A DNA stretch of 64,000 bases from Methyloprofundus sp. (lineage in GTDB: Bacteria; Pseudomonadota; Gammaproteobacteria; Methylococcales; Methylomonadaceae): the NCBI GenBank assembly GCA_016592635.1, contig AP023240.1:3451630-3515629 (forward strand). Direction: 5' to 3'. Positions 16,132-25,862 of the stretch are shown here, in pieces. Positions within the stretch are counted from its first letter, which is position 1; each line of letters opens with the position of its first letter. The notes below the pieces were generated by a model, which was not told where the DNA came from, ran no database searches, and saw only the letters and a program-made list of their open reading frames with translations. The position numbers and the translations under genes were made by a program.

Positions 16132-16499
16132 ACGGCATAATGACAATAGCTGACTGTAGAGATTTTATCCATATTCAATACGCTAAAACAAACAAATATC
16201 AAACACGGATAAAAAACCAAAAAAATAACTGAAATCTGTCACTCATATTCTTGCCATCACTCAATACCGTCAAGTTATTTTACACTTATTAGTACAAAAA
16301 TGCCCTAATCTAGCAAAAATCGTCAGTATATTTTACTACTTATAATCACTTAAGGCGTTAACAGCTTAAAAGTGTCTGATTTTTTTACAACCCTCACTTA
16401 CATCCGTTAACATAGCTCTACAAGCTATTGTTACTTAATAAGTGGTCTAAAAATTGCTTGATTATTTGATACATTTTATTTCTTTTAAAAAATATAAAA
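16132..16499. other. Gene-free region before the PEP-CTERM gene
   Basis: About 370 AT-rich bases with no plausible coding frame and no strong terminator after phoR. The promoter of the gene at 16500 must lie here, but I cannot single out -35 and -10 boxes with confidence. Confidence 0.4.
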
Positions 16500-17234
16500 A
16501 TGAACAAAAAATTACTTCTCACACTGCTTGCTTTTTCTCCTTTAACCGTTTCTGCTGCCGCAATAACGGCTTATTCTAATGACTTTGATAGTGCACCTGT
16601 CATTGCCCCAGGAATTATAGCCAATTGGGCGACACCTGAATCTTCAGTTCAACCAGTGCAGGGTTTTACTGCAGCAGGTTTTTCTGGGAATTTTCTTACA
16701 TCATTTAGCCATTCAACAAGTGCAAGTGGCAACACAGCAATCCTGACACTCAACAACCTACCCACACATACAAGCATTTCTATTGATGGTCTAATTGCCA
16801 TCATTGATTCTTGGGACTCAAATGATGGCTCTCTGGGCGCAACACCTGATTTCTTTAATATTTTAGTCGATGGTAGCTCTATTTTCCAAGATACTTATAA
16901 CAATGCTAGTGGCACCAATAACAACTTATCATTATTAGCTGATATCAACGGCGGAAAAATCCACCGTGGCTTTAGTGGTGCTTACCTAGACCAAGCTTTT
17001 GATTTAGATAACTCACTCAGTATTGCACACAGCTCTTCGAGCATACAAGTTGTCATTTCTGGGAATGGATCTGGTTGGCAAGGAGGAGGTGACGAGGCTT
17101 GGGGGATTGATAATTTTGTGCTATCTCTTGAAAACAATAGCTCCATACCTGAACCAGAGTCCATAGCATTATTGGGCTTAGGGTTATTAGGATTTAGCTA
17201 TACGCGCCGCAAACACAACTCAAAGCCAGCATAG
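16500..17234 (+). CDS. PEP-CTERM-sorted secreted protein
   Basis: The protein has 244 residues with a signal peptide (MNKKLLLTLLAFSPLTVSAA). A roughly 190-residue beta-rich, Gly/Ser/Asn-rich exported domain follows. The terminus is a complete PEP-CTERM signal: IPEPESIALLGLGLLGFSY, then RRKH. Such proteins are cut and delivered to the surface by exosortase EpsH in bacteria that make extracellular polysaccharide. No exosortase gene is in the window. The central domain is not recognised. Confidence 0.88.
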   Translation: MNKKLLLTLLAFSPLTVSAAAITAYSNDFDSAPVIAPGIIANWATPESSVQPVQGFTAAGFSGNFLTSFSHSTSASGNTAILTLNNLPTHTSISIDGLIAIIDSWDSNDGSLGATPDFFNILVDGSSIFQDTYNNASGTNNNLSLLADINGGKIHRGFSGAYLDQAFDLDNSLSIAHSSSSIQVVISGNGSGWQGGGDEAWGIDNFVLSLENNSSIPEPESIALLGLGLLGFSYTRRKHNSKPA

Positions 17235-17251
17235 AACAAACGCCAGCATCA

Positions 17252-17299
17252 GCAGTTATTCATTCCAATTTACTCAAAATGGCAAGAATGAGTAACTGC
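17252..17299 (+). terminator. Putative terminator after PEP-CTERM gene
   Basis: A 14-bp stem with one mismatch (gcagttattcattc / gaatgagtaactgc), loop of about 20, is followed by aatttta. It lies 17 bases past the stop codon. Confidence 0.55.
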
Positions 17300-17477
17300 A
17301 ATTTTAATTCCCCATACCCAGATCTCAACAAACTTACCCAGCATCTAGTGCTATCTTATTTGCTACACCCTTCCTTACTCTTTACTGCCCTTCTAACCAC
17401 TTTCATATTTTTTATACAGAACTACACTGGCAAGGTATACTTAAAATAATTTTTCACTCGAATAAGTGAGTTTTGTT

Positions 17478-18203
17478 ATGCCTGTTGATATTTTAGCAAC
17501 CTTAGTGATCACAACGATAATCCAGTCACTGTTTGGAGTGGGTATTCTGCTATTTGGCACGCCTTTACTTTTATTGCTCGGTTATGATTTCAGCTATGCA
17601 CTTTCAGTATTATTACCCATTTCCATAGCCATTAACTTATTGCAGGTTGTTAAGCATTACCAGTATATCGACCTAAGACTCTATAAAAATGTTTTACTGT
17701 ATAGCATTCCTTTTATCGTGTTGTTCTTATTTATTATTACCAATATCAACATCAATATCGGCCTCATTATTGGGCTATTTTTAGTTTTAGTTGCCTTAAA
17801 AAATACCTCCACACGTATTGAAAATACGCTTACAGCCATGATTAAATATGAAAAGTCATATCTAATCATTATGGGCATTGTACATGGCATTACTAATTTA
17901 GGCGGCTCTTTGCTTACCGCATTAGTACATGAACAAAACCAATCTAAAAATAATACCCGTGTAACCATTGCAATTTGCTATGCAACTTTTGCGGTATTTC
18001 AATTATTGACTTTATTTGTTATCGGCTATGATAGCGGCATGGCTTATACTGACAATATGCTGCTCTTACAAATTGCCATAGTTATATTTTTGTTTACCGA
18101 AGAAAGTCTTTATACACGGATAGATAACCAAAAATATCAGCAACTATTTGCCTTTTTCCTTGCTGCATCAGGTATTTTGTTAGTACTAAAATCATTAAAT
18201 TAA
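17478..18203 (+). CDS. Second TauE/SafE-like membrane permease
   Basis: The protein has about 241 residues and is nearly all hydrophobic, with 7-8 spans. The N-terminal half-signature QSLFGVGILLFGTPLLLLLG matches the TauE/SafE fold. The second half keeps VHGITNLGGSLLTALV. It is much more diverged than the homologue at 4636-5436. ATG 17478 is used; GTG 17466 is an in-frame alternative. It probably heads a small operon with the DUF502, FetB-like and DciA-like genes, given gaps of about 30 bases or overlap. Confidence 0.78.
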   Translation: MPVDILATLVITTIIQSLFGVGILLFGTPLLLLLGYDFSYALSVLLPISIAINLLQVVKHYQYIDLRLYKNVLLYSIPFIVLFLFIITNININIGLIIGLFLVLVALKNTSTRIENTLTAMIKYEKSYLIIMGIVHGITNLGGSLLTALVHEQNQSKNNTRVTIAICYATFAVFQLLTLFVIGYDSGMAYTDNMLLLQIAIVIFLFTEESLYTRIDNQKYQQLFAFFLAASGILLVLKSLN

Positions 18204-18234
18204 GCTCTTTACAATAATAAATGGAGAAGATCAT

Positions 18235-18837
18235 ATGAATACCTCATTAAAGCGTATTGCCAATTACTTTCTGATTGGCGTATTTGCTTTTATCCCAGTC
18301 GTGGTCATTTTACAAATAGTGCTATTTGTAAAAGAACTGATTTCTAGCTCTTTTCAGATTGTCTATGGTTATTGGGATAATTATTTACTGACTATTTTTA
18401 TCTTTGCGATCAGCTTTTCACTCTTTACTTATGTAGGATACCGCTTAAGCAAAGCGGGAGGCTCTTGGATTATTATCTTGATTGACAGCATTGTTAACCG
18501 CATACCATTATTAAATACGGTCTATCGTGTTACTAAGAAAGTCGTCAATATGTTTTCAGGCCATGAGCAAAAAGATGCTCGTGAAGTGGTTTACACTGAA
18601 TACCCTAAAGAGGATGTTTGGGTACCTGCTTATGTCACTAATAAAGAAGATGATATGTATATCTTATTTATTCCGACATCACCTAACCCTACCTCTGGAT
18701 TTACCGTACTGGTGCATGAATCTAAAGTGGTTAAATCATCGATGAATATTGAGGAAGCGACTAGCTTTATTATTAGTGTGGGGGTAGATTTTAGTCATAT
18801 AGAAGACCTACAAAAACTAAAAGCTAACAAATCTTAA
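18235..18837 (+). CDS. DUF502-family membrane protein
   Basis: This is a 200-residue protein with two membrane spans (about 11-33 and 49-72). The conserved DUF502 sequences are GVFAFIPVVVILQIV, SIVNRIPLLNTVYRVTKKV and FIPTSPNPTSGFTVLV. The family is widespread in proteobacteria and its biochemical function is unknown. A ribosome site (ggaga) lies 7 bases before the ATG. Confidence 0.88.
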   Translation: MNTSLKRIANYFLIGVFAFIPVVVILQIVLFVKELISSSFQIVYGYWDNYLLTIFIFAISFSLFTYVGYRLSKAGGSWIIILIDSIVNRIPLLNTVYRVTKKVVNMFSGHEQKDAREVVYTEYPKEDVWVPAYVTNKEDDMYILFIPTSPNPTSGFTVLVHESKVVKSSMNIEEATSFIISVGVDFSHIEDLQKLKANKS

Positions 18838-18863
18838 TTATAGACTGATAACTAAGAAAGCCT

Positions 18864-19583
18864 ATGAGCAATACCATAGAAACTATCAGCTTAAATAGCC
18901 TTACTGTTGCCCTAATTCCGGCTTTGGTCGTGCTATTAATCTTTATCCGCTGGTCTCTTAGTATTGCTCAGCCAGCCTATGCTTTACTTAGAATGCTGAC
19001 ACAACTATTATTGGTTGGCTACGCTTTGTCGTATATTTTCGCGTCACAAAGTAGTGAACTCATTTTATTAATTTTAGTGATTATGTGCTTGGCCTCCAGC
19101 TGGATTGCTTTGGGCTCTATTACTCAACAACGGAGCCGCTTGTTCAAGTATGCATTTTTAGCTATTTTTATTGGCGGCGGTCTAACCCTTGCCTTAATTA
19201 CGCAAGGCACCTTACAGCTTTTTCCTTGGTATGCACCACACTATATGATTCCCATAGCAGGTATGGTCTTTGCCAATTCAATGAATAGTGTCAGCTTGGC
19301 TGCTGAGCGCTTACATTCTGAGACTCAAAATAATGCTGACTATATGCTGGCTCGAAATACCGCTTTCCATGCAGCCATGATCCCGGTAATTAATTCACTG
19401 TTTGCAGTGGGCTTGGTTTCTTTACCTGGCATGATGACAGGGCAAATTCTATCAGGTATTTCTCCCTTCGTAGCTGCACGTTATCAGATTATGGTAATGG
19501 CTATGATTTTTGGTTCCTCAGGTTTATCAACAGCAATCTACCTGAGCTTTGTTAAATCCATTTATTTAAAACCAAACTCATGA
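18864..19583 (+). CDS. FetB-like (UPF0014) ABC-type metal export permease
   Basis: The protein has 239 residues with 6-7 membrane spans. The conserved UPF0014 region IPIAGMVFANSMNSVSLAAERL and the sequence SLPGMMTGQILSG, then PFVAARYQIMVM, match FetB/YbbM. In E. coli FetAB exports iron and helps resist oxidative stress. The partner ATPase FetA is not adjacent here, so the ATPase is either elsewhere or the protein acts without it. Its stop overlaps the start of the DciA-like gene. Confidence 0.85.
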   Translation: MSNTIETISLNSLTVALIPALVVLLIFIRWSLSIAQPAYALLRMLTQLLLVGYALSYIFASQSSELILLILVIMCLASSWIALGSITQQRSRLFKYAFLAIFIGGGLTLALITQGTLQLFPWYAPHYMIPIAGMVFANSMNSVSLAAERLHSETQNNADYMLARNTAFHAAMIPVINSLFAVGLVSLPGMMTGQILSGISPFVAARYQIMVMAMIFGSSGLSTAIYLSFVKSIYLKPNS

Positions 19584-20026
19584 GCTTTAAAAATGCACTC
19601 GCTTTGACTAATATTCCTGCTTTTCAGCTACACATAGAAAGGCACAAGCAAATATTACAAATAATCTTATCTGCTAGCCCTACCAAATTGCACCCCCATA
19701 TAAAAGATTGCGTTCTCAATAACCATAGCTTGATGGTATATGTTGGCTCTGCAGTCTGGGCATCGCAGTTACGCTTTTACAGTAAATCGATAAAAGATGC
19801 CGTTAATACAAGTAATAAGGGGAAAATCAGACAAATCAGAATAAGAGTACTTCCTCCAAGCCCATATAAAAAAGAAAGCAAACCCAATACAAATATTCCA
19901 TCACAAGATAATATTGCATTAATCAAAAGTAGTGCCGCCGCCCTTGAAGAGAGCAAGCTGAAAACCGCACTATTGCATTTAAGTAGCACGCTACAAAAGC
20001 AACGCGCTAATAAAGCATTTAGCTAG
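19580..20026 (+). CDS. dciA: DciA-like (DUF721) replicative helicase loader candidate
   Basis: The protein has 148 residues. The N-terminal KH-like region includes HPHIKDCVLNNHSLMVYVGS and VWASQLRFYSKSIKDA, which fits DUF721, whose DciA members help load DnaB helicase. A disordered Lys/Ser-rich C-terminal part follows. The position next to lpxC and the dcw cluster is the usual genomic setting for dciA in gammaproteobacteria. It is convergent with lpxC and overlaps the FetB-like gene by 4 bases (ATGA). Confidence 0.72.
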   Translation: MSFKNALALTNIPAFQLHIERHKQILQIILSASPTKLHPHIKDCVLNNHSLMVYVGSAVWASQLRFYSKSIKDAVNTSNKGKIRQIRIRVLPPSPYKKESKPNTNIPSQDNIALIKSSAAALEESKLKTALLHLSSTLQKQRANKAFS

Positions 20027-20061
20027 CCGCGCTACTATTGCGGTAACGCAGCCCTAATTTA

Positions 20062-20979
20062 CTACATAACTTGGTTTTCTGCTGAGCGCATAAAATGAAT
20101 AGGAGCATCTTCCTCATTGTCAAAGGTCACTTTTTCCCAAGCATCAGGATTTGCCATTAATGCCCGTAACAATTGGTTATTTAAACCATGTCCTGATTTA
20201 TGTCCTTGGTATTCACCAATCAAACTATGCCCCAGCAAATACAAATCACCAATCGCATCCAACATTTTATGTTTTACGAACTCATCAGCATAACGTAGAC
20301 CACCTTCATTGATAATCTTATCATCATCAATAACAATTGCATTGTCTAGACTCCCTCCTAGTGCCAAGTTATTTTCTCTTAAGAATTCAATATCCTTCAT
20401 GAAACCAAAGGTGCGTGCACGACTGACTTCTCTAACAAAAGTAGTCGATGAAAAATCCATAGTGGCAGTTTTAACATTATCTGCAAAAGCAGGGTGCTCA
20501 AAATCAATGGTAAAGGTTACTTTAAAGCCATCCATAGGTTGGAATGCAGCCCATTTATCACCTTCTGTTACTTTGACTTCACGTTTAATCTTTATATATT
20601 GTTTAGGTGCATCCTGTTCTTGCACACCAGCAGACTGAATCAGGAAGACAAAAGGCCCAGCACTACCATCCATAATAGGTACTTCAGCAGCAGAAACATC
20701 AACTACAGCATTATCAATTCCAAGCCCTGCCATAGCAGACAATAAATGCTCAATAGTTGAAATTTTTACATCACCTGCGACTAATGTAGTCGATAAAGTC
20801 GTTTCTCCAACATTATGTGGAACCGCATCTATTGTAACTGGCTCTGCCAAGTCAACGCGCCTGAATTTAATCCCTGTATTAGCGGGCGCAGGGTGCAAAG
20901 TCAAATAAATCTTGTCGCCAGTGTGCAAGCCAACGCCAGTTGCCCTAATCGTATTCTTTAAAGTTCTTTGTTTAATCAT
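20062..20979 (-). CDS. lpxC: UDP-3-O-acyl-N-acetylglucosamine deacetylase LpxC
   Basis: This is the committed enzyme of lipid A synthesis, a zinc deacetylase. It starts [21 protein letters not shown]. Zinc ligands are the His in [14 protein letters not shown] and the His and Asp in [15 protein letters not shown]; the catalytic His lies in [10 protein letters not shown]. The 305 residues are full length. It is the last gene of the minus-strand dcw block, but a terminator (21184-21234) separates it from ftsZ, so it should have its own promoter within 20980-21180. Confidence 0.97.
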   Translation of the reverse strand: MIKQRTLKNTIRATGVGLHTGDKIYLTLHPAPANTGIKFRRVDLAEPVTIDAVPHNVGETTLSTTLVAGDVKISTIEHLLSAMAGLGIDNAVVDVSAAEVPIMDGSAGPFVFLIQSAGVQEQDAPKQYIKIKREVKVTEGDKWAAFQPMDGFKVTFTIDFEHPAFADNVKTATMDFSSTTFVREVSRARTFGFMKDIEFLRENNLALGGSLDNAIVIDDDKIINEGGLRYADEFVKHKMLDAIGDLYLLGHSLIGEYQGHKSGHGLNNQLLRALMANPDAWEKVTFDNEEDAPIHFMRSAENQVM

Positions 20980-21183
20980 TTGTTCTTACCTAAAAATGCG
21001 CAACTTACATTAAATTTTATTTGAAAGACTGAAGGTTTTATAAGGCTCTCAGTCCTAAGTAAGTCTCATGCTTGCCAAGGCAGTGAAGTATACAGTAATT
21101 GATTCTATCAAAAAACCATAATTACTAGTACTAACCGTACAAACTGGCGACACAATACCCAGCCTTATTATTTATGTGGAGTA

Positions 21184-21234
21184 CAAAAAAATAAAGCCCA
21201 CAGAGTTTATATTAAAACATCTGTGAGCTTTATT
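21184..21234 (-). terminator. Intrinsic terminator after ftsZ
   Basis: On the minus strand aataaagctcacaga pairs with tctgtgggctttatt (one mismatch, loop about 15), followed by tttttt. It closes the long division operon before lpxC. The rest of the 20980-21295 gap shows no gene. Confidence 0.8.
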
Positions 21235-21295
21235 AACCTAATAACGAAATATGTTTCAAAACACTAGATTCCTTAGTGTCATCACGAATATTTAA

Positions 21296-22459
21296 TTAAT
21301 CAGCTTGGCGTCTTAAAAAAGCTGGAATATCTAAATATTCCATATCTCCATTCGTTTTTGACTGCACCCCAAAACGTGTTTCTCTGTTCTCATTAGCATT
21401 TTTACGCCCAATGGCAGGCTCATCCAAACTAGAGTAGTCATTCCCCCCAATAGCAACAGCAGCAGCTGGCACAAGTTTGACAGGCTTGCTCACTGCTTTT
21501 TTCCCGCCTCCCATGCCTGTTGCTACCACAGTGACTTTAATTTCATCGCCTAATGTTTCATCTTTAGCCATACCAATTTTTACAACTGCATCATCAGAGG
21601 CAAAAGCATGTACGATATTACCGACTTCATCAAACTCAGAAATCCCCATTTCTGCTGCTGAAATATTGACTAAAATACCCCGCGCACCTTGTAAATCAAT
21701 ATCATCCAAAAGAGGGCAGGCAATTGCTTTTTCTGCAGCTTCTCTGGCTCTATTATCACCGCTTGCAGTACCTGTACCCATAATAGCCGCCCCCATGCCA
21801 GACATAACAGTTTTTACATCTGCAAAGTCAACATTAATTAAACCAGGATGAGTAATTAATTCAGTAATACCTTGTACCGCATCAAGCAATACATCGTTAG
21901 CAGCACCAAACGCATTATCAATGGTGACATTGCCACCCAGTACTGGTAATAATTTTTGATTAGGAATAATAATCAATGAATCAACATATTTTTCTAATTC
22001 AGCAATACCTTCTTCTGCAACACCTGTTTTAACCTTACCTTCAAAATCAAAGGGCTTAGTCACAACAGCAACTGTCAAAATATTTAACTCTTTAGCAATT
22101 TCAGCAATCACTGGAATAGCTCCAGTACCCGTGCCTCCGCCCATGCCAGCTGTTAAAAAGATCATATTCGCACCTTCTACAACATCACGAATCAAATCTT
22201 TATTTTCTTCCGCAGCCTGTTTACCAACATCTGGGTTTGTCCCTGCTCCCAAACCTTTTGTTAACTCAGCCCCCAATTGGATAACAGTATCTACATCCAG
22301 TCGGCGCAATGCTTGTGCATCAGTATTTGCACAAACAAACTCAACACCATCAATATGACTATTTACCATATGATTAACAGCATTACCGCCACCACCACCT
22401 ACACCGATCACTTTAATGACGGCATTTTCTAATCCCAAATCCATTAACTCATATTTCAT
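21296..22459 (-). CDS. ftsZ: Cell-division GTPase FtsZ
   Basis: This is the tubulin-like protein that forms the division ring. GTP-binding sequences are IKVIGVGGGGGNAVNHM and GMGGGTGTGAIPVIAEIAKE; NVDFADVKTVM forms part of the T7 region. The C-terminal partner-binding tail is YLDIPAFLRRQAD, which binds FtsA and ZipA. ATG 22459 (MKYELMDLG, 387 residues) is preferred because ggggc lies 8 bases upstream; the longer frame to 22489 adds ten residues not found in the family. It sits 33 bases after ftsA. Confidence 0.98.
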   Translation of the reverse strand: MKYELMDLGLENAVIKVIGVGGGGGNAVNHMVNSHIDGVEFVCANTDAQALRRLDVDTVIQLGAELTKGLGAGTNPDVGKQAAEENKDLIRDVVEGANMIFLTAGMGGGTGTGAIPVIAEIAKELNILTVAVVTKPFDFEGKVKTGVAEEGIAELEKYVDSLIIIPNQKLLPVLGGNVTIDNAFGAANDVLLDAVQGITELITHPGLINVDFADVKTVMSGMGAAIMGTGTASGDNRAREAAEKAIACPLLDDIDLQGARGILVNISAAEMGISEFDEVGNIVHAFASDDAVVKIGMAKDETLGDEIKVTVVATGMGGGKKAVSKPVKLVPAAAVAIGGNDYSSLDEPAIGRKNANENRETRFGVQSKTNGDMEYLDIPAFLRRQAD

Positions 22460-22492
22460 GATTACTGCCCCATTTAACCCTATAAACAATAT

Positions 22493-23719
22493 TTAAAAAT
22501 TATTTTGAAACCAACGCTTCATTCTGGCAAATAACCCTTCGCCCGTCTCTGATAAGTGTTCGCCACTTAATAAATGATCTCTACCATATAATAATAAACC
22601 TACCCCAGTCGAATGTATCGGGTTTTGTACTACATCAGTTAGCCCCGATACATGCTGAGGAATTCCAAGCCGTACAGGCATATGGAATATCTCTTCTGCT
22701 AACTCAACCAATCCTGTTACCTTAGAACTACCACCTGTTAAAACGATACCAGCAGCAATCAACCCTTCATAGCCACTACGTCGCAATTCTGCCTGTACTA
22801 ATAACATTAATTCCTCATAGCGAGGTTCAATTATCTCTGCCAAATTCTGTTTTGAAATTTGACGTGGTGGCCGATCACCAATACTAGGCACCTCAATCAT
22901 CTCTTCGGCATCCGCTAATTGCGTTAATGCATATGCATGCAGGCGCTTTATTTCTTCAGCACTTTGTGTCGGAGTACGCAATGCGACTGCAACATCATTG
23001 GTTACTTGATCTCCCGCAATGGGTATCACTGCCGTATGCTTGATCGCCCCTTGTGAAAAAACCGCAATATCAGTGGTTCCCCCCCCGATATCAATTAAAC
23101 AAACACCCAATTCTTTTTCATCCTCCGTTAATACCGACCCACAGGATGCTAACTGCTCCAACACAATATCATCAACATCCAAATCGCAGCGCCGTATACA
23201 TTTAATAATATTCTGTGCAGCACTGACGCTGCCTGTCACCATATGTACTTTTGCTTCCAGCCGTATTCCCGACATACCGACAGGCTCTTTAATCCCCGCC
23301 TGTAAATCAATAATAAATTCTTGCGGCAAAATATGAATGATTTTTTGGTCAGCTGGAATAGCAACAGCCCGAGCTGAGTCTATCACCCGATCAATATCAT
23401 ATTGCGAGACTTCCTTATCCTTAATAGCCACAATTCCATGCGAATTTAAGCTTTTTATATGACTACCTGCTATCCCTGCATAAACTGAGGTAATATCACA
23501 ACCCGCCATTAACTCAGCCTCTTCAACTGCTCGTTGAATAGAGTTAACGGTTGCCTCCAGATTAATTACCACTCCTTTTTTTAAGCCACGCGATGGTGTA
23601 GAACCAATCCCAATAACTTCAACATCACCACTTTCGTTAACTTCTCCAACGATAGCAGCAACTTTAGAGGTGCCAATATCCAGGCCTACAATTACATTAC
23701 GCTCAATTTGTTTTGCCAT
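22493..23719 (-). CDS. ftsA: Cell-division actin-like protein FtsA
   Basis: The protein tethers FtsZ to the membrane. It has actin-type phosphate loops, IVGLDIGTSKVAAIVGEV and CLIDIGGGTTDIAVF, plus GIVLTGGSSKVTGL. The C-terminal amphipathic helix ARMKRWFQNNF is the membrane anchor. ATG 23719 (MAKQIERNVIVG) is chosen to match the family. The frame continues upstream to 23812 with other Met codons (such as 23779), which would add a non-homologous extension. Confidence 0.97.
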   Translation of the reverse strand: MAKQIERNVIVGLDIGTSKVAAIVGEVNESGDVEVIGIGSTPSRGLKKGVVINLEATVNSIQRAVEEAELMAGCDITSVYAGIAGSHIKSLNSHGIVAIKDKEVSQYDIDRVIDSARAVAIPADQKIIHILPQEFIIDLQAGIKEPVGMSGIRLEAKVHMVTGSVSAAQNIIKCIRRCDLDVDDIVLEQLASCGSVLTEDEKELGVCLIDIGGGTTDIAVFSQGAIKHTAVIPIAGDQVTNDVAVALRTPTQSAEEIKRLHAYALTQLADAEEMIEVPSIGDRPPRQISKQNLAEIIEPRYEELMLLVQAELRRSGYEGLIAAGIVLTGGSSKVTGLVELAEEIFHMPVRLGIPQHVSGLTDVVQNPIHSTGVGLLLYGRDHLLSGEHLSETGEGLFARMKRWFQNNF

Positions 23720-23812
23720 TACTTTTGCCTTTAATACTTCTTTTTTAAGAACGAGATTTTTCTCGGACTCTATACTCATTCTTAGGGCTGAGCGTAAAAT
23801 TAAACGCCACAA

Positions 23813-24529
23813 CTACCATTCTACCTCTACTCCGTCTCGCCACCGAACTGTAAATCCATTAGGGTAACGCATATCAATATAAGCCATTTTACTTACCAAC
23901 TCAGTGCCTGCTATTGTTAATGCTTGCATTAACAATGTAAATTTCTCCAATGGCTGCAAACGCCCTAATTGTATGGTCATGCCATTTTCCATACGCAACA
24001 ACCAAGAATGTCGTTCACTGACATTAAACTCAGCCAAATACCAGCCTTGATCTTTTAAAGTAACCCCTAACCCTTGCATCACTTCTAATAACTGATGCCG
24101 TTGTGTCAGTGGTGCATACAGCACAGGTAATACCTGAAACTTATCTAAATTTAATGGCTTAAAAATATCTCCTTGTCGATTCAATAATCCATCTGCTTGC
24201 CAGCGTATAACTGGCTTTTGTTCATAAATTCTAAGCTTGATGCGATTAGGCCACTCCCTTTCTACCTGTACTTTTTCAGCCCAAGGTAGCCGCATTATTG
24301 CTTCTCGGATTAACTGTAAATCAACCCCAAAATATCCTATCTGTACTAATGGGCCAATCTGTGCTGCTATATCTTCTTTGCTGATATATTGAAATTCACC
24401 CTCTACTCGCACATGTTGTATCGGCTGAAACTCCCCTATACTTTGCTTCAAACTAGGCCAGAAAAACAGCGTTATTATTATAAATAAAAAGCCCCCCGCT
24501 ATCTGCGCTTGGGTTCGCATTTCAGTCAT
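23813..24529 (-). CDS. ftsQ: Cell-division protein FtsQ
   Basis: This is a single-pass membrane protein linking early and late division proteins in the FtsQBL complex. The membrane span is at about 9-26 (AGGFLFIIITLFFWP). The POTRA domain follows (about 36-110, PIQHVRVEGEFQYIS and LPWAEKVQVEREWPNRIKL), then the beta domain to residue 238. The region just upstream of its ATG is now the tip of an IS630 element. Before the insertion the ddlB stop overlapped this ATG (ATGA), so the translational coupling is gone. No good ribosome site is now visible close to the ATG. Confidence 0.95.
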   Translation of the reverse strand: MTEMRTQAQIAGGFLFIIITLFFWPSLKQSIGEFQPIQHVRVEGEFQYISKEDIAAQIGPLVQIGYFGVDLQLIREAIMRLPWAEKVQVEREWPNRIKLRIYEQKPVIRWQADGLLNRQGDIFKPLNLDKFQVLPVLYAPLTQRHQLLEVMQGLGVTLKDQGWYLAEFNVSERHSWLLRMENGMTIQLGRLQPLEKFTLLMQALTIAGTELVSKMAYIDMRYPNGFTVRWRDGVEVEW

Positions 24530-24538
24530 TGCAAGCTA

Positions 24539-25862
24539 GTACCGTACCCCTTAAATAATTAATAATATATCTATGCGGTCAACGCCTTCCCTTTGTATGT
24601 CCATTTGAATGGTTTGGCCATCGTTTCATTAAAGTAATCCATGAAATTTTGAATTTTGTCTTTCAAGTCCTGCTGTGAAACAAAATTGCCTCGCCTGATG
24701 ACTTTTTTCATTAATATTCCAAACCAGATTTCAATCTGGTTCATCCATGAAGCATGCTTAGGTGTATAGTGAAATACAATGCGCCTATTGCCTATCATCA
24801 GGTACTCCTCCCGTGTTTTCATGGATTGTAATATGCCACTTTTACCTTTCACTCCAAGCTCTTGAGTGTCATTACAAAAGTCTGCAACAAAGCGCACAAG
24901 AGTTTCCGATTTATGGGTATTTAATTGGTCAGCGATAAAATGATAAACTTTCTTTTCTGGGTTTTTCTCAATCAGATATTTGATCGACTCAACAAAATCG
25001 ATCTCAGTTCGTGTCTCTTGAATCAAACCATCTATAACTCCTGTTGCCACATTAAACCCTCCTAAAAGTGTTTGCGTGCCATGACGCTCATATTCAAATT
25101 CGATAGATTGAACTTGACCCGCTCTCATTGGCAAATCGGGGGAAATTCGTTCCAATGCCTGAATACCTGTCATTTCATCAACACTGATAAAAAGTTCTTC
25201 TGGCGTTTTCAGAGAATTTGCATAAAGGTTACAAATATCTGTGATTCTTTCTTCTTTTCGCTCATCCGCTTTTGCATTGAGCCAGTATTGGCTAAGATGA
25301 GGTTTTAAGTCGTTTTTTTTAAAAGACGGCCTAAATGATTTGCTGAAATAGTCTCGACAATACCTTGTTTGATCGCTTCTTCCGCCAATTCTCTATGTGT
25401 CCAATGAGTGATGGGACGATCATAGTCTTCAGGCTTTTCACAGGAAAGTGCAATTATTCGACACAGTTGTTCGGGGGTAAATGTATCTGGAGTGCCTGGG
25501 CGCGGAAGATCCTGAAGCCTCTCCCGGACTGGCTTGTTTGCTAGTTCGTGCCAACGTGCAGTCCAGTTCGTAATTATATTATTCTGTACATCAAGTTTTT
25601 GCGCAATATTCTGATATTTCATGCCTGAGTTTGCTAATAAGATAATCTTGGCTCGTAATACCATGCTCGATTTTGCTGTCTGTTGGCGAGTTATTTTTTC
25701 GAGCTCTTCGCGTTCATCATCTTTTAATGTAACTGGAAATTTGGGGGTTCTCATGACTTCCTGTTGGTGGATTCGATACGGAATAATATAGACTATGTTA
25801 AGGTTACCAGAATAGAAGCTGGACTGATAATTTATTTATTAATTATTTAGAGGGCGAGGTAC
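24539..25862 (-). mobile_element. IS630-family element between ddlB and ftsQ (1324 bp)
   Basis: The terminal inverted repeats are 27 bases with 22 matches. Both begin GTACC and share CTAAATAATTAATAA or TTAAATAATTAATAA inside. The element is flanked by TA at 24537-24538 and TA at 25863-25864, the TA-target duplication expected of IS630/Tc1-type elements. It carries a two-frame transposase. The right end provides the last codons and the stop of ddlB. The element is in the same direction as the host operon. Confidence 0.88.
24571..25754 (-). CDS. IS630-family transposase, two frames joined by -1 frameshift
   Basis: Frame 1 (25754-25305, 149 residues) has the N-terminal HTH: GMKYQNIAQKLDVQNNIITNW. 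Frame 2 (open at least to 24571) carries the DDE domain: first Asp in ISVDEMTGIQA, second in HFIADQLNTHKS and the Glu in HASWMNQIEIWFG. At 25313-25320 the minus strand has eight A residues, read TTA AAA AAA ACG. This holds the canonical slippery heptamer A_AAA_AAA in register. Slipping back one base gives LLKKNDLKPHLSQYW, continuous with frame 2. Programmed frameshifting or transcript slippage would thus make the full 394-residue enzyme. Confidence 0.85.
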
